Origin: Akkermansia sp.
GTDB lineage: Bacteria > Verrucomicrobiota > Verrucomicrobiia > Verrucomicrobiales > Akkermansiaceae
Length of the DNA: 55,997 nucleotides
NCBI GenBank assembly: GCA_024405435.1
Contig: JAKSOU010000007.1
Coordinates: forward strand, 1-55,997
Direction: 5' to 3'
In this document: positions 35,102 to 42,831 of the stretch, piece by piece
How the letters are laid out: each line of letters starts with the position of its first letter
Position numbering within the stretch: position 1 is the first letter of the stretch
Notes under the pieces: model-generated
Seen by the model: the letters and a program-made list of their open reading frames with translations, nothing else
Databases searched by the model: none
Told to the model about the DNA's origin: nothing
Position numbers and translations under genes: made by a program

Positions 35102-35404
35102 CTACTGGATGGTGATGATGTTGGAGAAGCCGGTGATGTCGAACACCTCCTTCACGGCGGCGGACATGTTTTTCATCACCAGGGAGCCGCCGTTCTTCAG
35201 CACGCTCTTCTGCAGCATCAGGAAGAGGCGCAGCCCCTGGCTGGAGGTGTATTCCAGCTTCGCGCAGTCCACAATGATTTCCGCCTTGGAAACCTGCATG
35301 AGCGGGGTGATGTCCTCTTGGAACTTGGGGGCGGTGGTGGTGTCCAGGCGTCCCTCGAGCACCACTTCGTATGCGTGTCCTTTTTGGTTGATGGTTACGT
35401 TCAT
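35102..35404 (-). CDS. STAS-domain anti-sigma factor antagonist
   Basis: 100 aa, a lone STAS domain like SpoIIAA or RsbV. It opens MNVTINQKGHAYEVVLEGRL, and the phosphorylation segment is CAKLEYTSSQGLRLFLMLQ with a serine pair one residue before the Gly. The end FDITGFSNIITI is typical. In partner switching, the unphosphorylated form sequesters the anti-sigma kinase. It is the first gene of the operon and has the strongest promoter in the block. Confidence 0.92.
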   Translation of the reverse strand: MNVTINQKGHAYEVVLEGRLDTTTAPKFQEDITPLMQVSKAEIIVDCAKLEYTSSQGLRLFLMLQKSVLKNGGSLVMKNMSAAVKEVFDITGFSNIITIQ

Positions 35405-35428
35405 AGTGTGCCAGTGTCTACCCCTGCA

Positions 35429-35457
35429 TATTACGCCAGCGCGTCATGCAAGTCAAG
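35429..35457 (-). promoter_or_regulatory. Strong promoter of the STAS-alarmone operon
   Basis: TTGACT, 17-bp spacer, TAATAT: five of six matches at each box. The leader to the STAS ATG is about 17 nt with AGGGGT in its 5' part. Confidence 0.8.
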
Positions 35458-35478
35458 CCCCGCATGCGCGCACGCGCG

Positions 35479-36363
35479 TCAGCTTTCCAGGAACATGTCG
35501 CGCAGCTGCCGGATATCGTCCTCGGAAAGCAGGATCTGGTTGAGCAGGTAGTCGTGCAGGGAGCCGTACTCGTGTTCCACCAGTTGCAGGGCCTTGGCGA
35601 AGCGCGGCGTGTTCACGCCCACGAAGGAGAGCAGGGCGTCCAGCGCCGCGGCGTCGCATCCTTCCGCGCGCATTTGCTCGGAGAGGGTGGAGAGCAGCTC
35701 CTCGTAGAAGATGTTGGAGAGGGCGAAATCCTCGATAATCAGCTCCGTGCTTGCGCCGAGCGCGGCCAGCAGGAGCGCGGAGCCGATGCCTGTGCGGTCC
35801 TTCCCCTGGGCGCAGTGCCAGAGCACGGCGCCGTCCGTGGTGGCGAGCACGCGGTTGAAGAAGGTGGTGTACTGCAGCTGGGTGAACTCTGAAAAGAGGA
35901 GCGTGGGGTACATGCCGCGGGCCATGGCCTGGCCCTCGTGGTTGCGCGCCAGCTCCATGAAGATGAAGTTGCTGTCCGCGGCGGCCTTTTCCTTGACGGC
36001 TCGCATCTCGCCGCTGCGGGCGGCGGCGCGTGCCAGCGCGCGGCCCACGGCGCCGGAGAACTCGTCCTTCTCCGGGTCCACGGTGGGCAGCAGGATGTAG
36101 TCCGCCCCCGCCACGGGGCGGTCCGGCGAGCGGTCCACCTCCCCCTTGGTGCGGAAATCCACAATGTGCTGCACGTGGTACACGTTGGCCAGGCGCTCCA
36201 AATCGGCGTCCGTGGCCTTGAAGAGGTTGCCGCCGCGCAGCAGCCTGCCGCGGCGGATGCGGCGGCCGTCGGCCATCACGTAGCCGCCGAGCTCGCGCGC
36301 GTTGGCCACGCCCTGCAGGCCGATGCTCTGCTCCTCAAAGCTGATGCGGGGGGTGGGTTCCAT
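35479..36363 (-). CDS. Cytoplasmic tyrosine phosphatase (Y_phosphatase3 family)
   Basis: 294 aa paralogue of the exported phosphatase 3.2 kb downstream. Shared features: LQGVANARELGGYV, LLRGGNLFKAT, VDFRTKGEVDRSP and the active-site loop WHCAQGKDRTG. Both end in a similar helical region (LLNQILLSEDDIRQL). It lacks the signal peptide, so the pair covers both sides of the membrane. It starts at MEPTPRISFEEQ, 9 nt after a -10 box, and has its own promoter; the STAS operon promoter lies just past its stop. Confidence 0.9.
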   Translation of the reverse strand: MEPTPRISFEEQSIGLQGVANARELGGYVMADGRRIRRGRLLRGGNLFKATDADLERLANVYHVQHIVDFRTKGEVDRSPDRPVAGADYILLPTVDPEKDEFSGAVGRALARAAARSGEMRAVKEKAAADSNFIFMELARNHEGQAMARGMYPTLLFSEFTQLQYTTFFNRVLATTDGAVLWHCAQGKDRTGIGSALLLAALGASTELIIEDFALSNIFYEELLSTLSEQMRAEGCDAAALDALLSFVGVNTPRFAKALQLVEHEYGSLHDYLLNQILLSEDDIRQLRDMFLES

Positions 36364-36372
36364 TCCGCCCGC

Positions 36373-36401
36373 AGCATACGCCGCCAAGCGCCAAAAGTCA
36401 A
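36373..36401 (-). promoter_or_regulatory. Promoter of the cytoplasmic tyrosine phosphatase
   Basis: TTGACT, 17-bp spacer, TATGCT, ending 9 nt before the ATG. The -35 box abuts a 22-bp palindrome upstream. Confidence 0.75.
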
Positions 36402-36423
36402 GCGCGGGGATGCATCCCCGCGC
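36402..36423. promoter_or_regulatory. 22-bp perfect palindrome next to a -35 box
   Basis: GCGCGGGGATG followed by its exact reverse complement, with no loop. Its edge touches the -35 hexamer of the phosphatase promoter, the position of an activator or repressor site. It could also be the GC-rich hairpin belonging to repeat copy 4. Confidence 0.6.
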
Positions 36424-36453
36424 GGCTGCTTCCCGCACGGCAACGCCGCGCCG

Positions 36454-36495
36454 AATTCCCCAAATCGTAAATCGTCAATCGTAAATTGTAAATCC
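36454..36495 (-). repeat. AT-rich post-stop repeat, copy 4 (after queE)
   Basis: On the minus strand it starts directly at the base after the queE stop: GGATTTACAATTTACGATTG, then ACGATTTACGATTTGGGGAATT, followed by GGCGCGG. It matches the other copies in unit order and polarity. Confidence 0.85.
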
Positions 36496-37167
36496 CTAAA
36501 CGCCTTTCCTGTCGTCCCACAGCTCAACCTGCAGGCGGCGGCCCATGAGCACACCGTGGCGCGCGCAAATCTCCGCCACGGCGGGTTGCGCGGCCTGCAG
36601 CTTCGCGCGCGTGGCGGCGCAGGGCATCAGGATGATGCGCCGCTGCGGCAGGCCCAGCGCCGCGATGGCGGGCCAGTCCCCCTCCTCCTTCACCACGAAC
36701 TTGAACCAGGCGTTGTCCATGGCGGTGAAGGCGGCCAGCGCATCCGCGCGGATGGCCTCCTGCGCGGCGTTGCCGGAGTGCGCCAGCTTGGGGGAAACGT
36801 TCCACTGGTCCACGCGCGCCGCCAGGGCGGGGCAGGGGGATAGGGTGCCGTTAGTCTCCACCTCAATGAAGAATTCGCCCCTGGGCGGCAGCAGCTCCAG
36901 CAGGCGGGCCAGGGATTCCTGCTGCAGCAGGGGCTCCCCGCCCGTGATCACCAGCGCCGGGCAGTTGTGCGCCAGGATGCGGCGCGCGGTCTCCTCCTCC
37001 GTGCATTCCACGCCGCGCCCCCAGGAGTGCTTGGTGTCGCACCAGGTGCAGTGCAGGTTGCAGCCGGCCAGGCGCAGGAACACGGAGGGCGCGCCCGTGC
37101 GCGTGCCCTCCCCCTGGATGGAGCGGAAGATTTCCGGTTCGGAATTGAGGCGTGCAATGTCCATCAT
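36496..37167 (-). CDS. queE: 7-carboxy-7-deazaguanine synthase
   Basis: 223 aa radical-SAM enzyme of the queuosine pathway that rearranges 6-carboxytetrahydropterin to CDG. The cluster-binding CNLHCTWCDTKHSW has the CxxxCxxC order; ALVITGGEPLLQ and FIEVETNGTL follow the family. The start is MMDIARLN or its second Met. The other queuosine genes are not in the window. The start region faces a divergent gene with only about 20 nt between the two starts. Confidence 0.93.
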   Translation of the reverse strand: MMDIARLNSEPEIFRSIQGEGTRTGAPSVFLRLAGCNLHCTWCDTKHSWGRGVECTEEETARRILAHNCPALVITGGEPLLQQESLARLLELLPPRGEFFIEVETNGTLSPCPALAARVDQWNVSPKLAHSGNAAQEAIRADALAAFTAMDNAWFKFVVKEEGDWPAIAALGLPQRRIILMPCAATRAKLQAAQPAVAEICARHGVLMGRRLQVELWDDRKGV

Positions 37168-37180
37168 GGCGTGGTATGCT
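37152..37180 (+). promoter_or_regulatory. Promoter of the low-molecular-weight phosphatase
   Basis: GTGCAA, 17-bp spacer, TATGCT with an extended TGG just before it. It lies inside the 5' end of queE on the other strand and ends 6 nt before a GTG start. Confidence 0.5.
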
Positions 37181-37186
37181 GCTTGT

Positions 37187-37726
37187 GTGAACGGTCATAC
37201 CAGAAACACGGGCGGCGGTCAACCGCAATCAGCTCTGGCCGGGGTTCCCTTCCGCGTGCTTTTCGTGTGCCTGGGCAACATCTGCCGCTCCCCCGCCGCC
37301 GAGATGATTTTCAACGCCCTGCTGGCGGAGCGCGGGCTGCAGGGGCGTATCCGCTGCGATTCCTGCGGCGTGGCCGCCTACCACGTGGGCCAGAAACCCG
37401 ATTCGCGCATGCTGGCCGCACTCAAGCGCGCCGGCATCCCCTACAACGGCCACCGCGGCCGCCAGTTCTCCCCGGCAGATTTCGACGCCTTCGACCTCAT
37501 CATCCCGCAGGACACCACCAACCGGGAGGACATCCTCTGCCAGGCCCGCAAATCCGAAGACGCGGCCAAGGTGGTGCCCATGAGCCGCTGGTTCCCTGCC
37601 GACACCGGGTTGGACGAGGTGCCGGACCCCTACTACGGCGGCCCGCACGGGTTCGACCTTGTGGTGGAGTTGCTGCGCGCCGCCTGCACCGCGCTGTGCG
37701 AAGACCTGGCAGCGCGCGGCCGGTAG
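37187..37726 (+). CDS. Low-molecular-weight protein tyrosine phosphatase
   Basis: 179 aa. The P-loop VCLGNICRSPAAEM (C-x5-R-S) and the C-terminal DPYYGG with the acid-catalysing Asp are both present. Such enzymes often act on tyrosine kinases of exopolysaccharide export or on phospho-arginine. I chose a GTG start because it is the first start codon after the -10 box; an ATG 21 nt upstream overlaps that box and the queE start. This adds a third tyrosine phosphatase within 6 kb. Confidence 0.88.
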   Translation: MNGHTRNTGGGQPQSALAGVPFRVLFVCLGNICRSPAAEMIFNALLAERGLQGRIRCDSCGVAAYHVGQKPDSRMLAALKRAGIPYNGHRGRQFSPADFDAFDLIIPQDTTNREDILCQARKSEDAAKVVPMSRWFPADTGLDEVPDPYYGGPHGFDLVVELLRAACTALCEDLAARGR

Positions 37727-37763
37727 TCATCCGCCATGTTCGCGCCACCGCCGTCTTGGGGCG

Positions 37764-38606
37764 TCAGAAGATGAAGAAATCCACGGCGCGCAGGCGCACG
37801 GAGCCGTAGAATTGCTCATGGATGAGGCGCACGCGCTGCCTCTGGTAGGCTTCCGCGGCGGCTCGCAATTCGTTGGTGACGGATTCCGGGGCGTGGTTGG
37901 CCAGCAGGCCGCTCTGCTGCAGGTAGGCAATGGCGGCGAAGGTGTGGGGCACGGCGGCCTCCGCGGAGGCGGCGTCGGTGATGCCCTCGTACCGCTTGGC
38001 GAGCCCGGTGAGGATGCGTGTGAGCTCCTGCACCTCCTGCTGCGTGTACGGCTTGGAGGGGGCGTCCGCGGGGAGCATGCGGAAGAGCACGGGCATGGGG
38101 AGCCAGGAGATGATTTCCTCGTACCGCTCCGCGGGGATATCCGCGTACTGCGCCATCACGGCCATGGTGGGCACATCGATGTCGAAGAGCTCCACCCAGC
38201 GCTCCAGGGCCTGCTCCGCGGCGTACGCCTGGGCGCCGCCGAGGTTGCCGTTGCCCATGGCCTGCAGCAAATCCGTGAAGGCGGCGGGGCAGCCCAGCGA
38301 CCGCGCGTACCCGGCGGCGGCAAAGTTGTTGGCCTCCGTGATGCGGCCCGCATCCGCCTTGCGCTGCAGCTGGCGGCGCAGCAGCACGCTCTTGATGGCG
38401 GTGGCCGTCTCCAGGCGCTGCACGGGGGGCAGGGCATCCACCCAGGCCTTGGTGGGCGGCAGGGGGAAGTGTGCGGCGGCCACGGTGGCGTACGGTTCCT
38501 CCCCGGCCACGGCGCGCAGCCATGCGGGCATGCTCGCGCACGGCTCCTGCTGCGCCGCCAGCGGCAGCGCGGCCAGGGCGGCCAGGATGAGCGGGCGCGG
38601 CGTCAT
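37764..38606 (-). CDS. Secreted protein of unknown function downstream of tyrS
   Basis: 280 aa with a signal peptide (MTPRPLILAALAALPLAAQQ). The mature part is mostly helical and has no motif I recognise; segments such as QRLETATAIKSVLLRRQLQ and ERYEEIISWLPMPVLFRML suggest a compact alpha fold. It starts 7 nt after tyrS and shares its transcript. Function cannot be inferred. Confidence 0.75.
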   Translation of the reverse strand: MTPRPLILAALAALPLAAQQEPCASMPAWLRAVAGEEPYATVAAAHFPLPPTKAWVDALPPVQRLETATAIKSVLLRRQLQRKADAGRITEANNFAAAGYARSLGCPAAFTDLLQAMGNGNLGGAQAYAAEQALERWVELFDIDVPTMAVMAQYADIPAERYEEIISWLPMPVLFRMLPADAPSKPYTQQEVQELTRILTGLAKRYEGITDAASAEAAVPHTFAAIAYLQQSGLLANHAPESVTNELRAAAEAYQRQRVRLIHEQFYGSVRLRAVDFFIF

Positions 38607-38613
38607 GAAACAA

Positions 38614-39837
38614 TCAGGCGATTTCGCCGAAGTAGAACTTCTTCTTGCCGCGGCGGATGATGACCACGCTGCCCTCCAGGGCGCACGCGGCGTCCACGGT
38701 GAAGGCGGGGTCCTTCACCACCTCTCCGTTGAGGGAGATGGCGCCGTTGCCGATGAACTCGCGCGCCTCGCGCTTGGAGGAGCAGATGCCCGCGCCCACC
38801 AGCACATCCGCCAGCGGTCCGGGGGTAATCTTCACATGCGGCACGTTCTTCATGCCGGCCTTGATGTCGCGCAGGCCCAGGCTCTTGAAGTCGCCCGCGA
38901 AAAGCTTCTCGCTGATTTCCACGGCGTGGGCGAATTCATCCGCCCCGTGGAGGTCGGTGATGATTTCGCGCGCCAGCGCCTTCTGCGCGGTGCGCAGCTC
39001 CGGGTGCTCCGCGTGCTGCGCCTCAATTTCCGTGATTTCCTCCGGGGTGAGGAAGGTGAGCCGCTTCAGGTAGGTGATCACGCAGCTGTCCTCCGTGTTG
39101 ATGAGGAACTGGTAGAGCTCGTACGGGCTGGTCTTCTCCTTGTCCAGCCACAGCGCGTTGCCCTCGCTCTTGCCGAACTTGTTGCCCTGGGAGTCCGTCA
39201 CCAGCGGCATGGTCAGCGCGTACACCTCATCGCCCGTGGTCTTGCGGATCAGCTCGATTCCGGTGGTGATGTTGCCCCACTGGTCGCTGCCGGCCACCTG
39301 CAGGTCCACGCCGCGCGTCTCGTGCAGGTGCTTGAAATCGATGGCCTGGATGAGCATGTACGAAAACTCCGCGTAGGAGATGCCGCTCTCCATCTGCCGC
39401 CGCACGTGGTCCTTGGTGAGCATGTAGCCCACGTTGATGTACTTGCCGTAGTCGCGGAAGAAGTCGATGACGTTGAGCTCTTTGATCCAATCGTGGTTGT
39501 TGACCACCTCGAACCCGAAAATCCTCTCCACCTGGGCCTTGAGGGCCTCGTAGTTGCGGATGACCTCCTCCTTCTGCTTGAGCTCGCGCTCCACGGTGCC
39601 GCGGGGGTCGCCGATGAGCCCGGTGGCCAGTCCTACCAGCAGGATGGGCGTGTGCCCCGCGCGCTGCAGGCGCCGCGTGATCAGGAAGCTGGAATAGTGC
39701 CCAAGGTGCAGGCTGTCCGCCGTCGGGTCCGTGCCGATGTAGAACGTCATCCCGCCGCGGTTGAGCTTCTCTATCAAGTCCGGGCTGGAGATTTGGTTCA
39801 CCAGCCCGCGCCATTCCAGTTCTTCGTATAAGGTCAT
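38614..39837 (-). CDS. tyrS: Tyrosyl-tRNA synthetase
   Basis: 407 aa class I synthetase from MTLYEELEWRGLVNQI. The HIGH motif reads HLGHY, KMSKS reads KFGKS, and the tyrosine pocket includes QAGSDQWGN-like VAGSDQWGNITTG. A C-terminal S4 domain (LVGAGICSSKREAREFIGNG) is present. GGGGAG lies upstream of the ATG. It pairs with trpS about 0.7 kb away on the other strand. Confidence 0.97.
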   Translation of the reverse strand: MTLYEELEWRGLVNQISSPDLIEKLNRGGMTFYIGTDPTADSLHLGHYSSFLITRRLQRAGHTPILLVGLATGLIGDPRGTVERELKQKEEVIRNYEALKAQVERIFGFEVVNNHDWIKELNVIDFFRDYGKYINVGYMLTKDHVRRQMESGISYAEFSYMLIQAIDFKHLHETRGVDLQVAGSDQWGNITTGIELIRKTTGDEVYALTMPLVTDSQGNKFGKSEGNALWLDKEKTSPYELYQFLINTEDSCVITYLKRLTFLTPEEITEIEAQHAEHPELRTAQKALAREIITDLHGADEFAHAVEISEKLFAGDFKSLGLRDIKAGMKNVPHVKITPGPLADVLVGAGICSSKREAREFIGNGAISLNGEVVKDPAFTVDAACALEGSVVIIRRGKKKFYFGEIA

Positions 39838-39870
39838 TGCCGTGTCTCCCCTATCCTTGGGAGTGCGCGC

Positions 39871-39899
39871 ACGATACCATGCGCGCACGGGTGTGTCAA
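39871..39899 (-). promoter_or_regulatory. Promoter of tyrS
   Basis: Consensus TTGACA, 17-bp spacer, TATCGT. It is back to back with the thioredoxin promoter, 44 bp away, so the two may compete or share regulation. Confidence 0.8.
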
Positions 39900-39943
39900 G
39901 GATTTACTCATTCCACCCGCGCGGGTGATGGAATGCAAATCGG

Positions 39944-39972
39944 TTGACTAATCTGCGCGCGTGTGGCATGAT
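39944..39972 (+). promoter_or_regulatory. Promoter of the thioredoxin lipoprotein-trpS operon
   Basis: TTGACT, 17-bp spacer, CATGAT, with 7 nt to a GTG codon. The two ATG codons upstream of that GTG lie in the -10 box itself. Confidence 0.75.
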
Positions 39973-39979
39973 GGGCGGC

Positions 39980-40543
39980 GTGAACGCGGCGTTCAAGCTT
40001 CTGGCGGCGGCCCTGCCGCTTTGCGTCCTCACCGGGTGCGATGAATCCGACGAGGTGCGCGCGGAGCGTGCCGCGCAGTTCACCACATCCACCAAGCCTG
40101 CGCCCAACCCCCAGCTGGAATCCATTGAATCCATGGTGCGCACGGATATGGCCGCCGCCCCCACGGGCCTCAGCTCCACACCCAAGTTCCAGCTCTACAG
40201 CAAGTACAACGGCGACGACATCAAGCAGGTGACCGGAGTGTCCGGCCGCAGCCTCATCCTGTGCTTCACCGCCCCGTGGTGCCCGCACTGCGCCAAGATG
40301 AAGGAGGCGCTCCAGGAGCTGGCACAGGCGGAGAAGGGCAACGTGCAGGTGGTGGATGTGGATGCCGATGCCTACCCGGCGCTCGCCACGGATTTCCACA
40401 TCACCAAGGTGCCCACCACCATCGTCTACACGGAAGGCGTGAAGCTGCGCACCATTGAGGGAGCGTACTCGGCGGAGAGCCTGGGGCGCTTCCTGCACGC
40501 CCTGCTCACCCAGGGCGATTCCCCCGCCGACACTCCCAAGTAA
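39980..40543 (+). CDS. Thioredoxin-fold lipoprotein
   Basis: 187 aa from a GTG start. The lipobox VLTGC puts the lipidated Cys at residue 20. The thioredoxin domain spans about residues 70-185, with active site WCPHC (C101, C104) and cis-Pro loop ITKVPTTIVY. The CPHC form is more oxidising than CGPC, similar to DsbA. The first 50 mature residues are a flexible linker, so the domain probably works in the periplasm on an envelope partner. It precedes trpS by 27 nt. Confidence 0.88.
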   Translation: MNAAFKLLAAALPLCVLTGCDESDEVRAERAAQFTTSTKPAPNPQLESIESMVRTDMAAAPTGLSSTPKFQLYSKYNGDDIKQVTGVSGRSLILCFTAPWCPHCAKMKEALQELAQAEKGNVQVVDVDADAYPALATDFHITKVPTTIVYTEGVKLRTIEGAYSAESLGRFLHALLTQGDSPADTPK

Positions 40544-40570
40544 CAACCATCTTTCCACCCCATTCCCACC

Positions 40571-41539
40571 ATGAGATTCCTGACAGGATTGCAACCCAGC
40601 GGACAGCTCCACATCGGCAACTACTTCGGCGCCATCAAACCCGCCGTGGAGCTCCAGGAGAAAGGCGAGGGCTTCTACTTCATCGCCAACTACCACGCCA
40701 TGACCACCATGGAAAGCCCACAGGCCCTGCGCGACAACACACGCGCCCTGGCCGTGGACTTCCTGGCCTGCGGGCTGGACCCGGAAAAGAGCGTGTTCTT
40801 CGCGCAGTCCGCGGTGCCGGAGGTGAACGAGCTGGCGTGGATTCTCTCCACCGTGTGCCCGATGGGCCTGCTGGAGCGCTGCCACTCCTACAAGGAGAAG
40901 ATGGCGCGCGGGTTCGCGGCCTCGCACGCGCTCTTCGCGTACCCCGCGCTCATGGCCGCGGACATCCTGCTGTACAATTCCGACGCCGTGCCCGTGGGCA
41001 AGGACCAGAAGCAGCACCTGGAGGTCACTCGCGACCTGGCGGGCAAGATGAACGACGCCTTCGGCGCAGACCTCTTCAAGCTGCCGGAGCCCATCATCAA
41101 CGAGGTGACCGCCGTGGTGCCCGGGCTGGACGGCCAGAAGATGAGCAAGAGCTACGGCAACACCCTCCCCATCTTCGGCGAGGAGAAGGCCATCCGCAAG
41201 CTCATCAACAAGAAGGTGGTGACCGATGCCACCCCGCTGGAGGACCCCAAGCCCACCGAGGGCTCCATCATCCTGGCCCTCTACAAGCTTTTCGCCACCC
41301 CGGAGCAGTACCAGGCCATGGTGGACGCCCACCATGCCGGCGGCGTGGGATACGGCCAGTTCAAGAAGGACCTTTTCGAGGCCTACTGGGAGTATTTCCG
41401 TCCCGCCCGCGAGCGCCGCGAGTGGATCCTCGCGCACCCGGAATACGTGGACGACGTGCTGGCGCGCGGCGCGCAACGCGCACGCGAGGAGGCGCAGGCC
41501 ACCCTCGCGCGCATCCGCAAGGCCGTGGGCCTGGCGTAA
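40571..41539 (+). CDS. trpS: Tryptophanyl-tRNA synthetase
   Basis: 322 aa class I synthetase. It starts MRFLTGLQPSGQLHIGNYFG with the HIGH-type HIGN; KMSKS is exact (GQKMSKSYGN). YPALMAADILLY and VGKDQKQHLEVTRD are typical. The upstream gap has no Shine-Dalgarno sequence, so translation may depend on the preceding gene. Confidence 0.97.
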   Translation: MRFLTGLQPSGQLHIGNYFGAIKPAVELQEKGEGFYFIANYHAMTTMESPQALRDNTRALAVDFLACGLDPEKSVFFAQSAVPEVNELAWILSTVCPMGLLERCHSYKEKMARGFAASHALFAYPALMAADILLYNSDAVPVGKDQKQHLEVTRDLAGKMNDAFGADLFKLPEPIINEVTAVVPGLDGQKMSKSYGNTLPIFGEEKAIRKLINKKVVTDATPLEDPKPTEGSIILALYKLFATPEQYQAMVDAHHAGGVGYGQFKKDLFEAYWEYFRPARERREWILAHPEYVDDVLARGAQRAREEAQATLARIRKAVGLA

Positions 41540-41557
41540 ACAGGTGGCATTTTCCGG

Positions 41558-41586
41558 TTGCCTCCGCAGGGGCCTTGGGCTATCAT
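41558..41586 (+). promoter_or_regulatory. Promoter of the flavin reductase gene
   Basis: TTGCCT, 17-bp spacer, TATCAT; the -10 box ends 9 nt before the ATG. Confidence 0.7.
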
Positions 41587-41595
41587 GGCAGCGTT

Positions 41596-42105
41596 ATGAA
41601 GCCCATCAGTATCAACGACCTCAACATCTCCGCCTCCCGCCTCATCGGCAAGGACTGGATGCTCATCACCGCCGGCAAGCCGGAGCGGTTCAACTGCATG
41701 ACCGCCAGCTGGGGCGGTATCGGATACCTCTGGAACAAGCCCGTGGCTTTCGTCTTCGTCCGCCCCAACCGCTTCACCCGCGAATTCATCGACCGAGAGC
41801 CCTCCCTCACCCTCACCATCATGCCGGAGAGCTACCGCAAGGACCTGGTGTTCTGCGGACGCCACAGCGGGCGTGACACCGACAAGATGGCCGCCACCAA
41901 CCTGCAGCCCGTGGCCACGGAAACCGGGCTGGTGACATACCGCGATGCGCGCTACGTGCTGGAGTGCCGCAAGATGTTCCGCGCGCCGCTGCCGCAGGAC
42001 GGATTCCTGGACTGGAGCGAGGTGTGCCCCGAATGCTACGCCGAGGACAACCCCCTGCACATCCTCTACATCTGCGAAATCACCCGCGCCCTCGCCGCAG
42101 AGTAG
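41596..42105 (+). CDS. Flavin reductase-like FMN-binding protein
   Basis: 169 aa. The pattern WMLITAGKPERFNCMTASWGG followed by FVRPNRFTREFI matches the flavin reductase-like domain (split barrel). A C-terminal ECRKMFRAPLPQDGFLD and cysteine-containing VCPECYAEDNPLH follow the gut-bacterial branch of this family. These proteins hold FMN and are often oxidoreductases of unknown substrate. It has its own promoter with almost no leader. Confidence 0.88.
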   Translation: MKPISINDLNISASRLIGKDWMLITAGKPERFNCMTASWGGIGYLWNKPVAFVFVRPNRFTREFIDREPSLTLTIMPESYRKDLVFCGRHSGRDTDKMAATNLQPVATETGLVTYRDARYVLECRKMFRAPLPQDGFLDWSEVCPECYAEDNPLHILYICEITRALAAE

Positions 42106-42138
42106 CAGCGCGTGTGCGCCCGCGCCGTCAGGCGCGCG

Positions 42139-42180
42139 AATTTCCCAAATCGTAAATTGTAAATCGTCAATTGTAAATTA
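42139..42180 (-). repeat. AT-rich post-stop repeat, copy 5 (after the FHA gene)
   Basis: On the minus strand TAATTTACAATTGACGATTT then ACAATTTACGATTTGGGAAATT, followed by a GGCGCG-type hairpin. It lies 9 nt past the FHA stop, with the same polarity to that gene as the other copies. Confidence 0.85.
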
Positions 42181-42188
42181 CCCCGGGT

Positions 42189-42821
42189 TTACCATTTGTC
42201 CGGCAGGTAGTGGCCGGTCATCAGGAAATACCGCAGGGTGAGCCCGGCGATAAACGCCGCCACCACCACCGCCAGCACGTACAGCGTGTTGAACAGCCCG
42301 CTGCCCGCGGACTCCTTCTTCTGCCCGGCCAGGGAGACCATCTTTGCCGCCCCGGCCTTGCGCGCCAGCTTGCGCTTCTTGCGGGAGCGCTTGATATCCA
42401 TGGCCGTGATAACCTTGCGCTCGCCCTTGGTTGCGGTCTCCTTCCTGCCTTCTTCCTTCGCATCCTCCTTGGCTTCCTCCTCCTCATCGTCCCCGGTGTC
42501 GTCGTCATCGTCGTCGTCCAGGTCGTCCTGCACAAAGGCCATGGTGTGCGGGCCGATGTGGTAGTTGGTTTCCTCCACGAGCTTGACATGCTGCTCCTCC
42601 ACGCCGTGCACGCGGATCATGCCGTCCACGCTGCGCAGGGCCCAGAACCCGTCGCGCCAGCGCACCTTGCAGTGCACCGCGGCAAACCCCTCGCCCTCCG
42701 GCAGCACGATGTCGCACGAGGCATCGCTGCCCACCGTGAGCGCGCCGTTCTCCTCCATGTCGTCCGGCAGGTCGCGGAGCTGGTATTCCTCGCGGGAGTC
42801 TTTGATGATCAGGAAAGCCAT
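42189..42821 (-). CDS. FHA-domain membrane protein with bipolar charged linker
   Basis: 210 aa. Residues about 1-95 resemble a forkhead-associated domain (LTVGSDASCDIVLPEG, then VHCKVRWRDG), a phosphothreonine-binding fold; the usual GR at the start of the phosphate loop is GS here. Next come a stretch rich in Asp and Glu (DDLDDDDDDDTGDDEEEE), a basic stretch (KRSRKKRKLARK) and one membrane helix near the C-terminus. The ATG at MAFLIIKD is 10 nt after a CATAAT box; upstream ATGs overlap that box. Confidence 0.8.
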   Translation of the reverse strand: MAFLIIKDSREEYQLRDLPDDMEENGALTVGSDASCDIVLPEGEGFAAVHCKVRWRDGFWALRSVDGMIRVHGVEEQHVKLVEETNYHIGPHTMAFVQDDLDDDDDDDTGDDEEEEAKEDAKEEGRKETATKGERKVITAMDIKRSRKKRKLARKAGAAKMVSLAGQKKESAGSGLFNTLYVLAVVVAAFIAGLTLRYFLMTGHYLPDKW

Positions 42822-42831
42822 ATCGGAAGGC

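Noticed and set aside
37166-37186. ATG start for the low-molecular-weight phosphatase
   Set aside because: It overlaps the -10 box and the divergent queE start; the GTG 21 nt downstream fits the promoter better. This remains uncertain.
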